From Listeria grayi DSM 20601 (GTDB lineage: Bacteria; Bacillota; Bacilli; Lactobacillales; Listeriaceae): a stretch of DNA of 64,000 nucleotides. The notes under the pieces are model-generated. The model was not told where the DNA came from. It saw nothing but the letters and a program-made list of their open reading frames with translations, and ran no database searches. The DNA lies in assembly GCF_000148995.1 (NCBI RefSeq), contig NZ_GL538352.1:744001-808000 (forward strand), written 5' to 3'. Of this stretch, positions 1 to 10,240 are shown in pieces. The translations under genes were made by a program, and so were the position numbers. Within the stretch, counting starts at the first letter, position 1. Each line of letters starts with the position of its first letter.

Positions 1-933
1 GCGTTCATTTCAAAAATAGAGAATCTAGCTCCATTTGGCACGGATAATCCGAAGCCAGTCTTCCGCTTGCAGAATTTGAAACTACAAAATACGAAACGGA
101 TCGGCGGAGACAAAACGCATTTAAAAACGTTGCTTGTTGATGAGAACAATACTTCCGCAACGCTCGATGCGGTAGGTTTTGGTTTTGGTGATCTCGCAGA
201 AAAGGTTTCGGCGCAGGCAACGGTAGAAATTGCTGGCGAGTTATCAATCAACGAATGGAATAATGTCCGGAAACCACAACTACGGTTGGTGGACATGCAT
301 ATCGAAAAATGGCAACTCTTTGATGTCCGTAATAAAACTGATTGGCAGCAATTGATCAAACAGCAAGTTGCCGATCGGATGATTATTTGCTTCCAACCGG
401 AAACAGCAGACAAATTGAGCAGCGAACTGAACAATGAAGAAGTGATCGCGGCCAAAGATGCAGCCACGGTGACAGGTGAGGGCTCATGCGAGGAATTGAT
501 CTTTGCGGATCTGCCGGCCGAAGCAGAACAAGTGACCTCGCTCGTGAACAAGATCAAACCGGCACGGATCTACATCCATTTTTCTGATTCAGAAGAAATA
601 GCTGCGATCCCAGACCGTTCTGCATTTGCAAAACTATATAGCTTGATCAAAAAGTTCCAGCCATTTTCCTTAGAAAAATACATTCCGCATTTATCAAAAC
701 AATTTGGTTGGACGACCGCACAAATTAATTTTATGTCAAACGTGTTTTTTGACTTAAATTTTGTTACAATGAATGATGGTGTTATTTTATTAAATGAAGT
801 AAAGGAAAAGCGTAACTTGGAAGACTCGACAGTCTATCAGACAAAAGCGAATAAGCTTGCGGTCAAACAAAAACTGCTTTATGCGAACTACCAGGAGCTG
901 CACGACTGGATTGCAAAATCGATGGATTTCTAG
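1..933 (+). CDS. recJ: RecJ single-stranded-DNA 5'-3' exonuclease, C-terminal part
   Basis: The frame is open from base 1 to the TAG at 931-933, so the 5' end lies outside the window. The first visible residues include [11 protein letters not shown], the conserved segment in the C-terminal half of RecJ (DHHA1 region), followed by an OB-fold-like stretch and the low-conservation Firmicutes tail. The DHH catalytic motifs are not visible here. RecJ degrades single-stranded DNA in recombination and base-excision repair. It lies 23 bases upstream of apt and is probably co-transcribed with it, the usual order in Listeria and Bacillus. The call rests on that motif and the apt/relA context. Confidence 0.93.
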   Translation, partial: AFISKIENLAPFGTDNPKPVFRLQNLKLQNTKRIGGDKTHLKTLLVDENNTSATLDAVGFGFGDLAEKVSAQATVEIAGELSINEWNNVRKPQLRLVDMHIEKWQLFDVRNKTDWQQLIKQQVADRMIICFQPETADKLSSELNNEEVIAAKDAATVTGEGSCEELIFADLPAEAEQVTSLVNKIKPARIYIHFSDSEEIAAIPDRSAFAKLYSLIKKFQPFSLEKYIPHLSKQFGWTTAQINFMSNVFFDLNFVTMNDGVILLNEVKEKRNLEDSTVYQTKANKLAVKQKLLYANYQELHDWIAKSMDF

Positions 934-956
934 GTTACCTAGTTGGAGGAAAAAAC

Positions 957-1478
957 ATGAATTTGAACGAGTTAAGAGATTATGTAGCGATTGTGAATGA
1001 TTGGCCCAGTGAAGGGATCGTTTTTAAAGACATCACGCCTTTAATGAATAACGGAGAGGCATACAGATTTGCGACTGATCAAATCGTAGCATATGCCAAA
1101 AAATTAAATATCGATATCGTGGTCGGTCCGGAAGCACGCGGTTTTATTATCGGCTGTCCAGTGGCATATTCACTTGGTATCGGCTTTGCACCGGTTAGAA
1201 AGCCTAATAAATTACCGCGTAAAACGATCGAAAAAAGTTATGATCTTGAATATGGTTCCAATGTATTGACCATGCATGAAGATGCGATCAAACCTGGACA
1301 ACGTGTTTTGATCACGGACGATCTGTTAGCAACAGGCGGGACGATCGAAGCGACGATCAAGTTAGTAGAAGAACTTGGCGGCATCGTTGCCGGCTGTGCC
1401 TTTTTGATCGAACTAACAGAATTAGAAGGACATAAAAAATTAAACGGCTATGACCGCTTGATTTTGATGGAATTCTAA
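957..1478 (+). CDS. apt: Adenine phosphoribosyltransferase
   Basis: 173 residues, normal for the family. It converts adenine and PRPP to AMP in purine salvage, in the cytosol. The PRPP-binding loop [13 protein letters not shown] is near residue 120, and the GPEARGFI segment lies near residue 62. The ATG at 957 has GGAGG at 946-950. The gene follows recJ closely and is separated from relA by a leader with its own promoter and hairpin. Confidence 0.97.
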   Translation: MNLNELRDYVAIVNDWPSEGIVFKDITPLMNNGEAYRFATDQIVAYAKKLNIDIVVGPEARGFIIGCPVAYSLGIGFAPVRKPNKLPRKTIEKSYDLEYGSNVLTMHEDAIKPGQRVLITDDLLATGGTIEATIKLVEELGGIVAGCAFLIELTELEGHKKLNGYDRLILMEF

Positions 1479-1533
1479 AAATTACCAAACAGCTTCTTTT
1501 TTCAGAAAATGAACGAATTTTAAGGAAAATTCC

Positions 1534-1608
1534 TTTATAAAGCGCAATTTTCCATGTATAATAAAAATAACCTTTGAAAAGCACTCTGGGAGACCTGGGT
1601 GCTTTTCA
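1534..1608 (+). promoter_or_regulatory. relA promoter and leader hairpin
   Basis: A likely promoter has TTTATA (1534-1539), a 17-base spacer and TATAAT (1557-1562). Just downstream, TGAAAAGCAC (1575-1584) pairs perfectly with GTGCTTTTCA (1599-1608), giving a 10-bp stem in the untranslated leader about 33 bases before the relA start. It is not followed by a long T-run (ATTCACATAAAA), so it is a leader structure or weak attenuator rather than a clear terminator. It could also end transcripts coming from apt. Confidence 0.6.
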
Positions 1609-1641
1609 TTCACATAAAAACACACTAAAGGGGTGATGAAG

Positions 1642-3858
1642 ATGGCAAAGGAAAAAAATCTCACTGCTGAGCAAGTGATTGAAATGGCTGCTCATTATAT
1701 GAATAAAGAACATCTAGCGATCGTAGAAAAAGCCTATACATTTGCTCGCGATGCCCATAAAGAACAATTTCGTAAATCAGGTGAGCCATATATTATTCAT
1801 CCCATTCAAGTTGCGGGAATCTTAGCGGAACTGCGGATGGATCCTTCTACCGTAGCATCAGGATTCCTGCATGACGTTGTAGAAGATACGCCTGTAACGC
1901 TTGATGACTTAAAAGCAGAATTTGGCGAAGAGGTTGCCATGCTCGTTGATGGCGTAACGAAACTTGGTAAAATCAAATATAAATCACACGAAGAGCAACA
2001 AGCAGAAAACCACCGGAAGATGTTTATTGCAATGGCACAGGATATCCGGGTCATTTTGATCAAACTGGCAGACAGGCTGCATAATATGCGGACATTGAAA
2101 CATCTGCCTACTCAGAAACAGCGAAGGATCGCTAATGAGACCTTGGAGATCTTTGCACCGCTCGCTCATCGCTTGGGGATATCGCGCGTGAAGTGGGAGC
2201 TCGAAGACACGGCGCTGCGTTATCTCAATCCGCAACAATATTACCGCATCGTTCATTTGATGCGTCAAAAGCGCGACGAACGCGAACGCTACCTCCAAGA
2301 TGTGATCGACGGCGTCAACGACAATTTAGAAGAACTGAATATTCAAGCAGACATTACTGGCCGGCCGAAACATATTTATTCGATCTACCGCAAAATGTCT
2401 ATTCAGCAAAAGCAGTTCAATGAGATCTATGACCTGCTTGCTGTACGAATCATCGTTAGCAGCATCAAAGATTGCTATGCAGTCCTTGGAATCATTCATA
2501 CACGCTGGAAACCGATGCCAGGCCGCTTCAAAGATTATATCGCGATGCCGAAATCGAATATGTATCAATCGATCCATACAACAGTGATCGGCCCACAAGG
2601 TGAACCATTGGAAGTGCAGATCCGAACGACAGAAATGCACCAGATCGCTGAATACGGGGTCGCAGCGCATTGGGCTTACAAAGAAGGCAAAGTGGTCAAT
2701 GCGAAAACTTCTTTCGACAACAAAATGACTTGGTTCCGAGAAATCTTGGAATATCAAAATGAAGCGGATAATGCAGAAGACTTTATGGAAAGTCTGAAAC
2801 TGGATCTATTTTCTGATGTTGTCTATGTATTCACACCCAAAGGGGATGTTTATGAGCTGCCAAATGGTTCAGTCCCACTTGATTTTGCTTACCGCATCCA
2901 TACGGAGATCGGGAACAAAACAATCGGTGCGAAAGTGAACGGCAAGATCGTGACACTGGACTATCAGCTCAAAACTGGCGATATCATCGATATTTTGACT
3001 AGCAAACATTCTTATGGACCAAGCAGAGATTGGCTGAAACTCGTGAAAACTTCTCAGGCTCGAAATAAGATCAAACAATTCTTTAAACGTCAAACTAAAG
3101 AAGAAAATGTCGAAAAAGGTCGCGATGCTGTTGAAAAAGAACTACGACAATCGGGCTATGATCCAAAAGAATATTTGACCAATCCACATTTGGAACAAGT
3201 CGCTGCCAAACTTAACTTCTCGCACGAAGATGATCTGTTTGCGGCGGTTGGCTATAACGGTTTGACCCCAGTTCAAGTGGCCAATCGTTTAACGGAAAAA
3301 GAACGACGCGAGCGGGAAGCAGAACAAGAAACAGAAAAACTGTTGACCCAATTTGAAAATAAAGTTTCCAACTCAGAAGCAAATAATGAAAAGCTGAAGA
3401 TCAAACACAACGCTGGCGTGGTTGTCCAAGGAGTCGGAAATCTCTTGATCCGTTTATCACGTTGTTGTAATCCGGTTCCGGGAGATGAGATCATCGGCTA
3501 TATCACTAAAGGACGAGGCATCTCGATCCACCGGAAAGACTGTCCGAATGTACAATCGATCGAAGAAGAACGGTTGATCGAAGTGGAGTGGGAAGCTGCT
3601 GATTTGCAAGCGAAAAATGATTATAATGTCGATATTGAAGTTTATGGCTATAACCGCAATGGTTTATTAAATGAGATTCTCCAAGTGGTGAACAGCCTTA
3701 CTTCCAATATCAATGGTGTCAATGCCAAAGTCGATCAAAATAAAATGGCGACGCTGGTACTAACTCTACAAATTCATAATATCAATCACTTACAGCGGGT
3801 AGTGGACAAGATCAAACAGATCCCTGATATTTATGCAGTAAGACGTTTAATGAATTAA
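1642..3858 (+). CDS. relA: Bifunctional (p)ppGpp synthetase/hydrolase (Rel)
   Basis: 738 residues. It makes pppGpp/ppGpp from ATP and GTP/GDP on stalled ribosomes and hydrolyses them again. The hydrolase HD motif HDVVEDT is near residue 76, the synthetase segment [14 protein letters not shown] near 303-316, and a TGS domain ([16 protein letters not shown]) near 393. The C-terminal conserved-cysteine region (CCNPVPGD, then DCPNV) and an ACT domain follow. The hydrolase site is intact, so this is the bifunctional form. GTG 1633 and ATG 1636 are also in frame, but AAGGGG at 1628-1633 fits the ATG at 1642. dtd follows 16 bases downstream. Confidence 0.97.
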   Translation: MAKEKNLTAEQVIEMAAHYMNKEHLAIVEKAYTFARDAHKEQFRKSGEPYIIHPIQVAGILAELRMDPSTVASGFLHDVVEDTPVTLDDLKAEFGEEVAMLVDGVTKLGKIKYKSHEEQQAENHRKMFIAMAQDIRVILIKLADRLHNMRTLKHLPTQKQRRIANETLEIFAPLAHRLGISRVKWELEDTALRYLNPQQYYRIVHLMRQKRDERERYLQDVIDGVNDNLEELNIQADITGRPKHIYSIYRKMSIQQKQFNEIYDLLAVRIIVSSIKDCYAVLGIIHTRWKPMPGRFKDYIAMPKSNMYQSIHTTVIGPQGEPLEVQIRTTEMHQIAEYGVAAHWAYKEGKVVNAKTSFDNKMTWFREILEYQNEADNAEDFMESLKLDLFSDVVYVFTPKGDVYELPNGSVPLDFAYRIHTEIGNKTIGAKVNGKIVTLDYQLKTGDIIDILTSKHSYGPSRDWLKLVKTSQARNKIKQFFKRQTKEENVEKGRDAVEKELRQSGYDPKEYLTNPHLEQVAAKLNFSHEDDLFAAVGYNGLTPVQVANRLTEKERREREAEQETEKLLTQFENKVSNSEANNEKLKIKHNAGVVVQGVGNLLIRLSRCCNPVPGDEIIGYITKGRGISIHRKDCPNVQSIEEERLIEVEWEAADLQAKNDYNVDIEVYGYNRNGLLNEILQVVNSLTSNINGVNAKVDQNKMATLVLTLQIHNINHLQRVVDKIKQIPDIYAVRRLMN

Positions 3859-3874
3859 GGAGGTCAAGAGGCAG

Positions 3875-4321
3875 ATGCGTGTGTTAATACAACGAGTCAA
3901 ACAAGCAGCAGTAACTGTCGGTGGACAGGAAGTCGGCAAAATCAAGCATGGTCTCTGCTTGTTTGTCGGCTTTACGCACGGCGATGACGAAGCGGCGCTT
4001 GACTATGCAGTGAAAAAAATAACTGGTTTGCGTATTTTTGAAGATGATGCCCAGAAAATGAATTTGGCATTGGCGGAGGTGGGCGGCGAAATTCTTAGCA
4101 TCTCGCAATTCACACTTTATGGAGATGTGAAAAAAGGGCGGCGTCCTAGTTTCATCAAATCTTTGCCGGGAGAACAGGCAAAAGCACTATATGAACAGTT
4201 TAATGCGAAACTGCAAGATACAGGGACAGTGGTGCAGACAGGCGTGTTTGGAGCCGATATGGATATTTCGATTCTTAATCATGGGCCTGTGACTTTCATG
4301 ATCGACACCAATGAAATGTAA
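3875..4321 (+). CDS. dtd: D-aminoacyl-tRNA deacylase
   Basis: 148 residues, typical length. It removes D-amino acids (and glycine from tRNA-Ala) from charged tRNA as chiral proofreading. The [17 protein letters not shown] catalytic segment is near residue 76 and the cross-subunit Gly-cisPro motif ([10 protein letters not shown]) near the C terminus. ATG at 3875 is preceded by AAGGAGG (3857-3863), 16 bases after relA, so they are probably co-transcribed. Confidence 0.96.
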   Translation: MRVLIQRVKQAAVTVGGQEVGKIKHGLCLFVGFTHGDDEAALDYAVKKITGLRIFEDDAQKMNLALAEVGGEILSISQFTLYGDVKKGRRPSFIKSLPGEQAKALYEQFNAKLQDTGTVVQTGVFGADMDISILNHGPVTFMIDTNEM

Positions 4322-4335
4322 AAAGGATGGTCAAT

Positions 4336-4818
4336 GTGGACAAAACAATAACCTACCGTTATGCAACGCAGCAGGACGTTCCGCTCATTTATCGATACAT
4401 TCTCGAACTTGCTGAATATGAGGGGCTGGCTGATGAAGTCAATACGAGCGAGGCAGTGCTGGAGGATAGTTTATTTAACATACAAGCAGCGAAAGTGCTT
4501 TTCCCGGAAATAAATGGGAAACCGATCGGCTTTTGTTTGTTTTTCTATAACTTTTCGACGTTTCTTGGCCGCCCAGGGCTCTATATTGAAGATCTCTACA
4601 TTGAGAAGGCTTATCGCGGAAGTGGCTATGGAAAAGCACTGCTTGAAAAAATGCGATCAATCGCGGAGGCAGAAAAGTTGGGACGGGTGGAATGGTGGTG
4701 TCTAGATGAAAATAAAGCATCCATTGCTTTTTATAAATCACAAGGCGCTATTCCAATGGAAGACTGGACTGTTTTCCGAATAGAAAATCCAAGCGATAAC
4801 AAAAAAAAGAATCCATAA
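4336..4818 (+). CDS. GNAT acetyltransferase, spermidine/spermine N1-acetyltransferase-like
   Basis: About 160 residues. The acetyl-CoA signature lies in the segment IEDLYIEKAYRGSGYGKAL, followed by the EWWCLDENKASIAFYKSQGA and WTVFRIE strands. The spacing and wording match the SSAT group (polyamine or diamine acetyltransferases). Substrate is inferred from family likeness only. ATG 4327 is in frame, but the AAAGGA stretch abuts it, while GTG 4336 sits 8 bases after AGGA (4324-4327), so GTG is preferred. I do not recall this gene between dtd and the amidase gene in L. monocytogenes, so it may be a local insertion. The stop codon lies inside the downstream terminator. Confidence 0.8.
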   Translation: MDKTITYRYATQQDVPLIYRYILELAEYEGLADEVNTSEAVLEDSLFNIQAAKVLFPEINGKPIGFCLFFYNFSTFLGRPGLYIEDLYIEKAYRGSGYGKALLEKMRSIAEAEKLGRVEWWCLDENKASIAFYKSQGAIPMEDWTVFRIENPSDNKKKNP

Positions 4819-4830
4819 CGGATTCTTTTT
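4803..4830. terminator. Bidirectional terminator between the GNAT gene and the amidase gene
   Basis: AAAAAGAATCC (4804-4814) pairs with GGATTCTTTTT (4820-4830) around a 5-base loop. A-run and T-run lie on both sides, so it works for both convergent genes. Confidence 0.88.
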
Positions 4831-6109
4831 AATTTGCAAAATAATTGGATAAGCCATCATAAACGGCATTTGCAACTTGTGTGCGGTAACCTGGGGAAGT
4901 AATATTTTGTTCATCTTTCTGCGAGCTTAGATAACCTAGTTCAAGTAAGATGGAAGGTTGGGTGTTTTCCCGAAGCACGTAGAAATCACCGACCCTTGTG
5001 CCACGATTCGGAGTTGGGAGTTCTTTGCCGAGTGCTTGATTGACAGAAGAAGCAAGTTCCTTATCGCGGTTATGGTAATAATAGGTAGTTTGACCAGAAA
5101 CACTGGCATCATCTTCTTCGTTGCTGTCGAAGTGAAGGCTGATAAAGGCATCGGCTTTATCTTCGTAGGATTGATCAGCACGTGATTTGAGCGAGATGTA
5201 TTCATCCGTAGAACGTGTAAGGATAACTTTAGCACCAGATGAACGTAATTTATCTGCCACCACATTTGCCATTTTCAATGTCATATTTTTCTCTTTGATA
5301 CCATCAGATCCACGCGTACCAGGATCATTTCCTCCGTGTCCAGGATCAAGAACGATCACTGCCTCGGATAATTTTGTTGTTTTCGGTTTAGGAGCGGCAT
5401 CGCCTTTTTGACTGATATCTACGACCCAGTTTGCGATATAACCGGACTGGCCGTTGGTTGTTTTAACTTTATACCAGTCTCCCTGAACGCCTTCAATGTC
5501 GAAGGATTCGCCAGCATCTACTTTTTCGAGGATATTACTGTTTAAAGCTGCTGTTTCGCGAATATTTGTCGCATTTTCACGAACGGTCACTTGTTGAAGT
5601 GAACTGTCTTTCTCGCGGGTTGCCGATTCTTTGATCGTGATATAAGAAGAATTGATCCATGCGATCTTGCCTTTGTACTGAACTTGTGCCCAGCCGTTTT
5701 GCTGGCTGATCACCGTGACTTGATCTCCTTTATGTAATAACCCGATTGATTCACTAGAAGTACTTGGACTCGTGCGGATATTAAGCCCGCCGTCCGATGT
5801 TACGGTAGCGAGACTGTTACTTGCTGCGCTGACATCTTTGTTTTTTACGAGCCAGCTGGCAACATAACCGCTTTCGCCGTTGCTCAAACGAACTTTGTAC
5901 CATTTATTTTCTTCGCCGATCACTTGCAGAAGATCATGTTTCCGAACCTGACTCGTTACATCGTAGGCTAGTCCAGGACCATTCCGTACATTAAGTACTT
6001 CGGTCTGAACTTCGACCGTATTTGCATGAGCCATTGCGATCGTCGTCATAATTCCCGCTACAATCAGTAAAAAGGAAACAATGGTAATAAATAGGAACTT
6101 GTTTCTCAT
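4829..6109 (-). CDS. N-acetylmuramoyl-L-alanine amidase with three SH3b domains
   Basis: 426 residues, secreted. A signal peptide covers about residues 1-29 (basic MRNK, then a hydrophobic stretch ending at AMAHA). Three SH3b cell-wall-binding repeats follow (about 32-92, 100-160, 172-232, each with NVR/NIR...G). The C-terminal Amidase_3 domain (about 250-425) shows the zinc ligands: His in DPGHGG, Glu in IKEKN and His in ISLHFDS, with the catalytic Glu in LLELGYLS. It cleaves the bond between MurNAc and L-Ala in peptidoglycan. ATG is at 6109 with GGAGG upstream. It is divergent from hisS and has a LytC/CwlC-like family architecture. Confidence 0.93.
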   Translation of the reverse strand: MRNKFLFITIVSFLLIVAGIMTTIAMAHANTVEVQTEVLNVRNGPGLAYDVTSQVRKHDLLQVIGEENKWYKVRLSNGESGYVASWLVKNKDVSAASNSLATVTSDGGLNIRTSPSTSSESIGLLHKGDQVTVISQQNGWAQVQYKGKIAWINSSYITIKESATREKDSSLQQVTVRENATNIRETAALNSNILEKVDAGESFDIEGVQGDWYKVKTTNGQSGYIANWVVDISQKGDAAPKPKTTKLSEAVIVLDPGHGGNDPGTRGSDGIKEKNMTLKMANVVADKLRSSGAKVILTRSTDEYISLKSRADQSYEDKADAFISLHFDSNEEDDASVSGQTTYYYHNRDKELASSVNQALGKELPTPNRGTRVGDFYVLRENTQPSILLELGYLSSQKDEQNITSPGYRTQVANAVYDGLSNYFAN

Positions 6110-6240
6110 TTATCTAATCCTCCACCTGAAGCTTTCTATTCAATTTTGTATAAAAATTTACTGTCATTACTAAAATCCTATCACAAATTCGTCACTGTGA
6201 AAACAAGAAAAGCTGAGAATCCGCATTTTTTTGAAATATA

Positions 6241-6269
6241 TTGACTTTTTGATTCGTTTCTAGTAACCT
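6241..6269 (+). promoter_or_regulatory. Promoter of the hisS-aspS operon
   Basis: TTGACT (6241-6246), a 17-base spacer, then TAACCT (6264-6269), placed just upstream of the T-box leader. The -10 is imperfect, so the assignment rests on position and the good -35. Confidence 0.55.
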
Positions 6270-6284
6270 AAACATATTCATACT

Positions 6285-6557
6285 TTGACCAGAGACGAAG
6301 AAAAGTAAGAAACTTTTTCCATTATAGAGAGTTGGACCCTTAGGCTGGAAGGTCCATGAATGTGATGGTTTCCGAAAGACACTTCAGAGGTTTTCTGTTG
6401 AAAGCTTTCTATTAGAGAGCTGTGTAAACAGAAACGTATTACCGGCGTTAACGGAATTCAAGTGAGGATCAAACAGGATCCTAATTAGGGTGGTACCACG
6501 GGTGTATAGTCAAACTCTCGTCCCTTGTTTTTCGGAACAAGGGACGGGGGTTTTTTT
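6285..6557 (+). promoter_or_regulatory. T-box riboswitch leader of hisS-aspS
   Basis: The conserved T-box AGGGTGGTACCACG lies at 6487-6500. The terminator stem CGTCCCTTGTT / AACAAGGGACG (6519-6546) is followed by GGGG and seven Ts. The specifier region reads GACAC (6378-6382) directly before TTCAGAGG: CAC (His) occupies the usual specifier position, and GAC (Asp) overlaps it by one base. Uncharged tRNA binding should stabilise the antiterminator and turn on hisS and aspS. The 5' limit is approximate. Confidence 0.93.
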
Positions 6558-6574
6558 GATAGGGAGGATAAAAA

Positions 6575-7867
6575 ATGAAAATTCAATTACCAAGAGGAAC
6601 GCGTGATATTTTACCAGAAGAAGTCGCGAAATGGCACTTTTTGGAACGTTCTTTTGAAGAGATCTGTACGGATTACCAATATCAGGAGATTCGCACGCCG
6701 ATTTTTGAACATACAGAACTATTTGAACGCGGTGTGGGGGACTCTACCGATATCGTAACGAAAGAAATGTATACCTTCGAAGATAAAGGTGGCAGAAGCT
6801 TGACACTTCGGCCAGAAGGTACTGCTTCTGTTGTGCGGGCATTTGTCGAACATAAGATGTTCGGTTCTCCCAATCAGCCCAATAAGCTCTATTATAAAGG
6901 ACCGATGTTCCGCTATGAACGTCCGCAAGGCGGTAGGCAACGTCAGTTCCACCAAATGGGGATCGAAGCCCTCGGAAGTTATGATCCGGCAATCGATGTA
7001 GAAGTGATTACTCTGGTGATGCACTTTTTCCAAAAAATCGGACTTAGCAATACGAAATTAGTTATCAATAGTTTGGGTGATAAGGAAAGCAGATTGAGAC
7101 ATCGGGAAGCTTTGATCGCGCATTTCGAACCACGGATCGATGAATTTTGTGCGGACTGCCAAAATCGTCTGTATAAAAATCCACTACGGATATTGGACTG
7201 TAAAAAAGATCACGATCATCCATTAGTACAATCGGCACCGTCGATCTTGGATTATTTAAATGAAGCGTCCACGGCTTACTTTGATAAAGTAAAAAGTTAT
7301 CTAGATGCAGTTGGCTTGGACTGTGAAATCGATCCAACTATGGTTCGTGGGCTGGATTATTATAATCACACTACCTTTGAGATCATGAGTGTCGAAGAAG
7401 GCTTTGGAGCAAAAACAACGCTGTGCGGTGGCGGCCGGTATCATGGCCTTGTTCAAGAATTTGACGGGCCGGAAACCCCCGGTATCGGTTTTGGTATCGG
7501 AGTAGAGCGAGTGTTGTTAGCGCTAGAAAAAGCAGAAGTGATCATTCCAGAAGAAAAAGCGCTTGCGTGTTATGTTATTACAGCGGGCGAGGGAACCGCA
7601 GTCAAAGCGATGAGTATTATGAATACCCTTCGTCAGCAAGGAATCAGCGCTGAAAAAGACTACCAAGATCGCAAATTAAAAGGCCAACTGAAAGACGCGG
7701 ATCGCAAAAATGCGCTGTTCACGATCATCGTCGGCGAAGAGGAACTCGCAAGCGGGGTATATAAATTGAAAGATATGAAAAGCGGTGAACAAACAGCAAT
7801 TGCCGAAGATGCGATCGCTGCAACGATTTCTAAAAAATTACAAACATTGAAGGAGGAACATCAATGA
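6575..7867 (+). CDS. hisS: Histidyl-tRNA synthetase
   Basis: 430 residues, a class II synthetase that charges tRNA-His. Motif 2 is [16 protein letters not shown] (about 112-127), the His-specific segment is [10 protein letters not shown] (about 258), and motif 3 is [15 protein letters not shown] (about 305-320). A C-terminal anticodon-binding domain follows. ATG at 6575 has GGGAGG at 6562-6567. The gene is first in a T-box controlled operon and overlaps aspS by ATGA at 7864-7867, pointing to translational coupling. Confidence 0.98.
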   Translation: MKIQLPRGTRDILPEEVAKWHFLERSFEEICTDYQYQEIRTPIFEHTELFERGVGDSTDIVTKEMYTFEDKGGRSLTLRPEGTASVVRAFVEHKMFGSPNQPNKLYYKGPMFRYERPQGGRQRQFHQMGIEALGSYDPAIDVEVITLVMHFFQKIGLSNTKLVINSLGDKESRLRHREALIAHFEPRIDEFCADCQNRLYKNPLRILDCKKDHDHPLVQSAPSILDYLNEASTAYFDKVKSYLDAVGLDCEIDPTMVRGLDYYNHTTFEIMSVEEGFGAKTTLCGGGRYHGLVQEFDGPETPGIGFGIGVERVLLALEKAEVIIPEEKALACYVITAGEGTAVKAMSIMNTLRQQGISAEKDYQDRKLKGQLKDADRKNALFTIIVGEEELASGVYKLKDMKSGEQTAIAEDAIAATISKKLQTLKEEHQ

Positions 7868-9642
7868 AAAAGCGAACGACATATTGCGGACAAGTTTCCG
7901 AGCAAGACATTGATAAAAAAGTGATTTTACACGGTTGGGTACAAAAACGTCGTGACCTAGGCGGCTTGATCTTTATTGATTTGCGCGACCGCGAGGGGAT
8001 CGTTCAAGTGGTCTTTAACCCTGCTAATTCAGCAGATGCGTTGGCTGTAGCGGAAAAGATCAGAAATGAATTCGTTGTTACTGTAGAAGGAACCGTTGCA
8101 GCTCGTTCAGAGAGCGCGGTCAACGACAAAATCGCGACTGGGAAAGTGGAAGTGTTGGCGGAATCGATCACGATCTTAAATAGCTCGAAAACCCCACCAT
8201 TTTATATCGAAGACGGCGTAAATGTGGCAGATGAGCTACGCTTAAAATATCGATATTTAGATCTTAGGAGACCGGAAATGAATCAGATTTTCCGGATGCG
8301 TCATCTTGTCACCCAAACTTTCCGTGATAAATTAAATGAACTAGGCTTTTTAGACATCGAAACGCCTTATTTAACAAAAAGTACGCCTGAAGGAGCTCGT
8401 GACTATCTTGTGCCGAGTCGCGTTTATCCAGGAAGTTTCTATGCGCTTCCGCAGTCGCCGCAAATTATGAAACAATTGCTGATGTCTGCTGGCTTTGACA
8501 AGTACTACCAAATTGTACGCTGCTTCCGTGATGAAGATTTGCGCGGTGACAGACAGCCTGAATTTACCCAAATCGACTTGGAAACGAGCTTTTTATCCAA
8601 GGAAGAGATCCAAACGATCATGGAAGAGATGCTTGCCGCAGTGGTGAAAAACGTCAAAGGTATCGAGATCGAACGTCCATTCAGAAGAATGACTTACACA
8701 GAAGCGATGGATCGCTATGGAATCGACAAACCAGATATCCGTTTTGGTTTGGAGCTCAAAGACGTTTCTCCTATTGTTAAAGATGTTGACTTCAAAGTGT
8801 TTACGGGAGCAATCGAAAACGGTGGTCAAGTAAAAGCGATCAATGCGAAAAAGGCAGCTGGAAACTATTCGCGTAAAGATATCGATGCATTGGGAGCATT
8901 TGCAGCTAACTATGGTGCTAAAGGACTTGCTTGGCTGAAAGCAGAGGCAGGCGAACTTAAAGGGCCGATCGCGAAATTCTTTGATGCAGACAAGCAAACA
9001 GCGCTCAAAGAAATTTTAGAAGTAGAAGACGGCGATCTATTGCTGTTTGTTGCTGATAAGAAGGACGTTGTTGCCGCGTCATTAGCAGCATTGCGCAATA
9101 AACTCGGAAAAGAATTGGGATTGATCGATGAAGATGAACTTGCTTTCATTTGGATCACCGACTGGCCGTTATTCGAGTACGATGAAGAAGCAGGACGCTT
9201 TGTTTCTGCGCATCACCCATTCACGCTGCCGCAAGAAGACGATATCGCGCTTCTGGAGAGCGCTCCGGAAAAAGCGATGGCAGAAGCCTATGACATTGTT
9301 TTAAACGGCTATGAGATCGGTGGCGGCTCATTGCGGATCTATCAGAAAGATGTGCAAGAAAAAATGTTCCGTGCACTTGGTTTTAGTGATGAAGCAATGC
9401 AAGAACAGTTCGGCTTTTTGCTAGAAGCATTGGAATACGGTTTCCCACCGCATGGAGGAATCGCATTAGGTCTCGATCGTATCGTCATGATCTTGGCAAA
9501 GCGGACGAATCTGCGCGACACCATTGCCTTTCCGAAAACCGGCAGTGCATCCGATCCGCTTACAAATGCACCAGACACCGTAAGCGATGCGCAACTGCAT
9601 GAGTTGGAATTGGTGGTTGAGAAAAAAGAAGCTAAAAAATAA
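7864..9642 (+). CDS. aspS: Aspartyl-tRNA synthetase
   Basis: 592 residues, a bacterial-type class II enzyme. The N-terminal OB-fold anticodon domain includes [20 protein letters not shown]. Motif 2 reads [19 protein letters not shown] near residue 217, a bacterial GAD insertion domain lies at about 290-410, and motif 3 [14 protein letters not shown] is near residue 530. It starts within the hisS stop region, with AAGGAGG at 7850-7856, and ends at a strong terminator. It shares the hisS T-box leader. Confidence 0.98.
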   Translation: MKKRTTYCGQVSEQDIDKKVILHGWVQKRRDLGGLIFIDLRDREGIVQVVFNPANSADALAVAEKIRNEFVVTVEGTVAARSESAVNDKIATGKVEVLAESITILNSSKTPPFYIEDGVNVADELRLKYRYLDLRRPEMNQIFRMRHLVTQTFRDKLNELGFLDIETPYLTKSTPEGARDYLVPSRVYPGSFYALPQSPQIMKQLLMSAGFDKYYQIVRCFRDEDLRGDRQPEFTQIDLETSFLSKEEIQTIMEEMLAAVVKNVKGIEIERPFRRMTYTEAMDRYGIDKPDIRFGLELKDVSPIVKDVDFKVFTGAIENGGQVKAINAKKAAGNYSRKDIDALGAFAANYGAKGLAWLKAEAGELKGPIAKFFDADKQTALKEILEVEDGDLLLFVADKKDVVAASLAALRNKLGKELGLIDEDELAFIWITDWPLFEYDEEAGRFVSAHHPFTLPQEDDIALLESAPEKAMAEAYDIVLNGYEIGGGSLRIYQKDVQEKMFRALGFSDEAMQEQFGFLLEALEYGFPPHGGIALGLDRIVMILAKRTNLRDTIAFPKTGSASDPLTNAPDTVSDAQLHELELVVEKKEAKK

Positions 9643-9655
9643 AAGTAGTTGAGCA

Positions 9656-9688
9656 CCCCGAATGTCCTAAACATTCGGGGTTTTTTTT
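9656..9688 (+). terminator. Terminator of hisS-aspS
   Basis: CCCCGAATGT (9656-9665) and ACATTCGGGG (9671-9680) form a 10-bp stem followed by eight Ts. Confidence 0.95.
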
Positions 9689-9701
9689 AGAGCAAACAAA
9701 A

Positions 9702-9728
9702 AAACACACGGTCAGCCATGTGTTTTTA
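9702..9728 (-). terminator. Terminator of the small membrane protein gene
   Basis: On the minus strand AACACATGG pairs with CCGTGTGTT (one G-T wobble) around CTGA and is followed by a T-run (A-run at about 9698-9704 on plus). It overlaps the stop codon of the gene at 9726. Confidence 0.75.
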
Positions 9729-10109
9729 TTCCATACTCGTTTCGATATTCTCGACTTTCACAATCGTGATTTTATTCGCCAACAGTCCACGGTTCGCATC
9801 ATTCGACCAGAAGGGGCCTTTTAGCGCATCACGTTCTTTTCCTGCCGGTTGTTTCTTGTTATAGTAATTAGCTTCCACATTATACCGTTGGCCCGCTTTT
9901 ACGTTCTTCCATTGCTGCTTCGATAAGGGAAGGGTAACGATTTTATCGCCGGCACCATCGATCGTGCCATTTATTTTGTGATCCTCTAGCTTTTTAGTTA
10001 CTAAAAAAGTAAAGGTAACATCTACTTTAGATGATAGATGTTGATAGAAAAAGTAGCCTCCAGCTAAAAGTAGTAATGCTAACAAGGTGAAAATAGGGAC
10101 TTTACGCAT
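9726..10109 (-). CDS. Small membrane-anchored protein of unknown function
   Basis: 127 residues. One N-terminal membrane segment or signal anchor covers about residues 4-24; the rest is a hydrophilic, beta-rich extracytoplasmic domain with no motif I recognise. Its place between aspS and nrgB matches a hypothetical gene I remember there in L. monocytogenes. It lies downstream of nrgAB on the same strand. GGAGG (10122-10126 on plus) is 12 bases from the ATG and is one arm of a long inverted repeat, so its translation may depend on RNA structure. No function is assigned. Confidence 0.75.
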   Translation of the reverse strand: MRKVPIFTLLALLLLAGGYFFYQHLSSKVDVTFTFLVTKKLEDHKINGTIDGAGDKIVTLPLSKQQWKNVKAGQRYNVEANYYNKKQPAGKERDALKGPFWSNDANRGLLANKITIVKVENIETSME

Positions 10110-10113
10110 TAAA

Positions 10114-10197
10114 AAATTGCGCCTCCAATCTAAAATAACGGCTTGCTTCTCTATTATACGAGTTCGTTATTTAGAAAGAAAGAGGGAGGCGCAATTT
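10114..10197 (-). repeat. Composite inverted repeat covering the promoter and RBS of the downstream gene
   Basis: Outer arms AAATTGCGCCTCC (10114-10126) and GGAGGCGCAATTT (10185-10197) are perfect 13-mers. Inner arms AAATAACG (10133-10140) and CGTTATTT (10165-10172) are perfect 8-mers. On the minus strand the structure ends in a short T-run, like a terminator for nrgAB, and its last arm contains the GGAGG of the next gene. A minus-strand TATAAT (10153-10158 on plus) lies in the loop. Confidence 0.75.
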
Positions 10198-10240
10198 CTC
10201 ATGGTATTTTTAGAATATTACTGTTTTTCTTGGTATTCTA

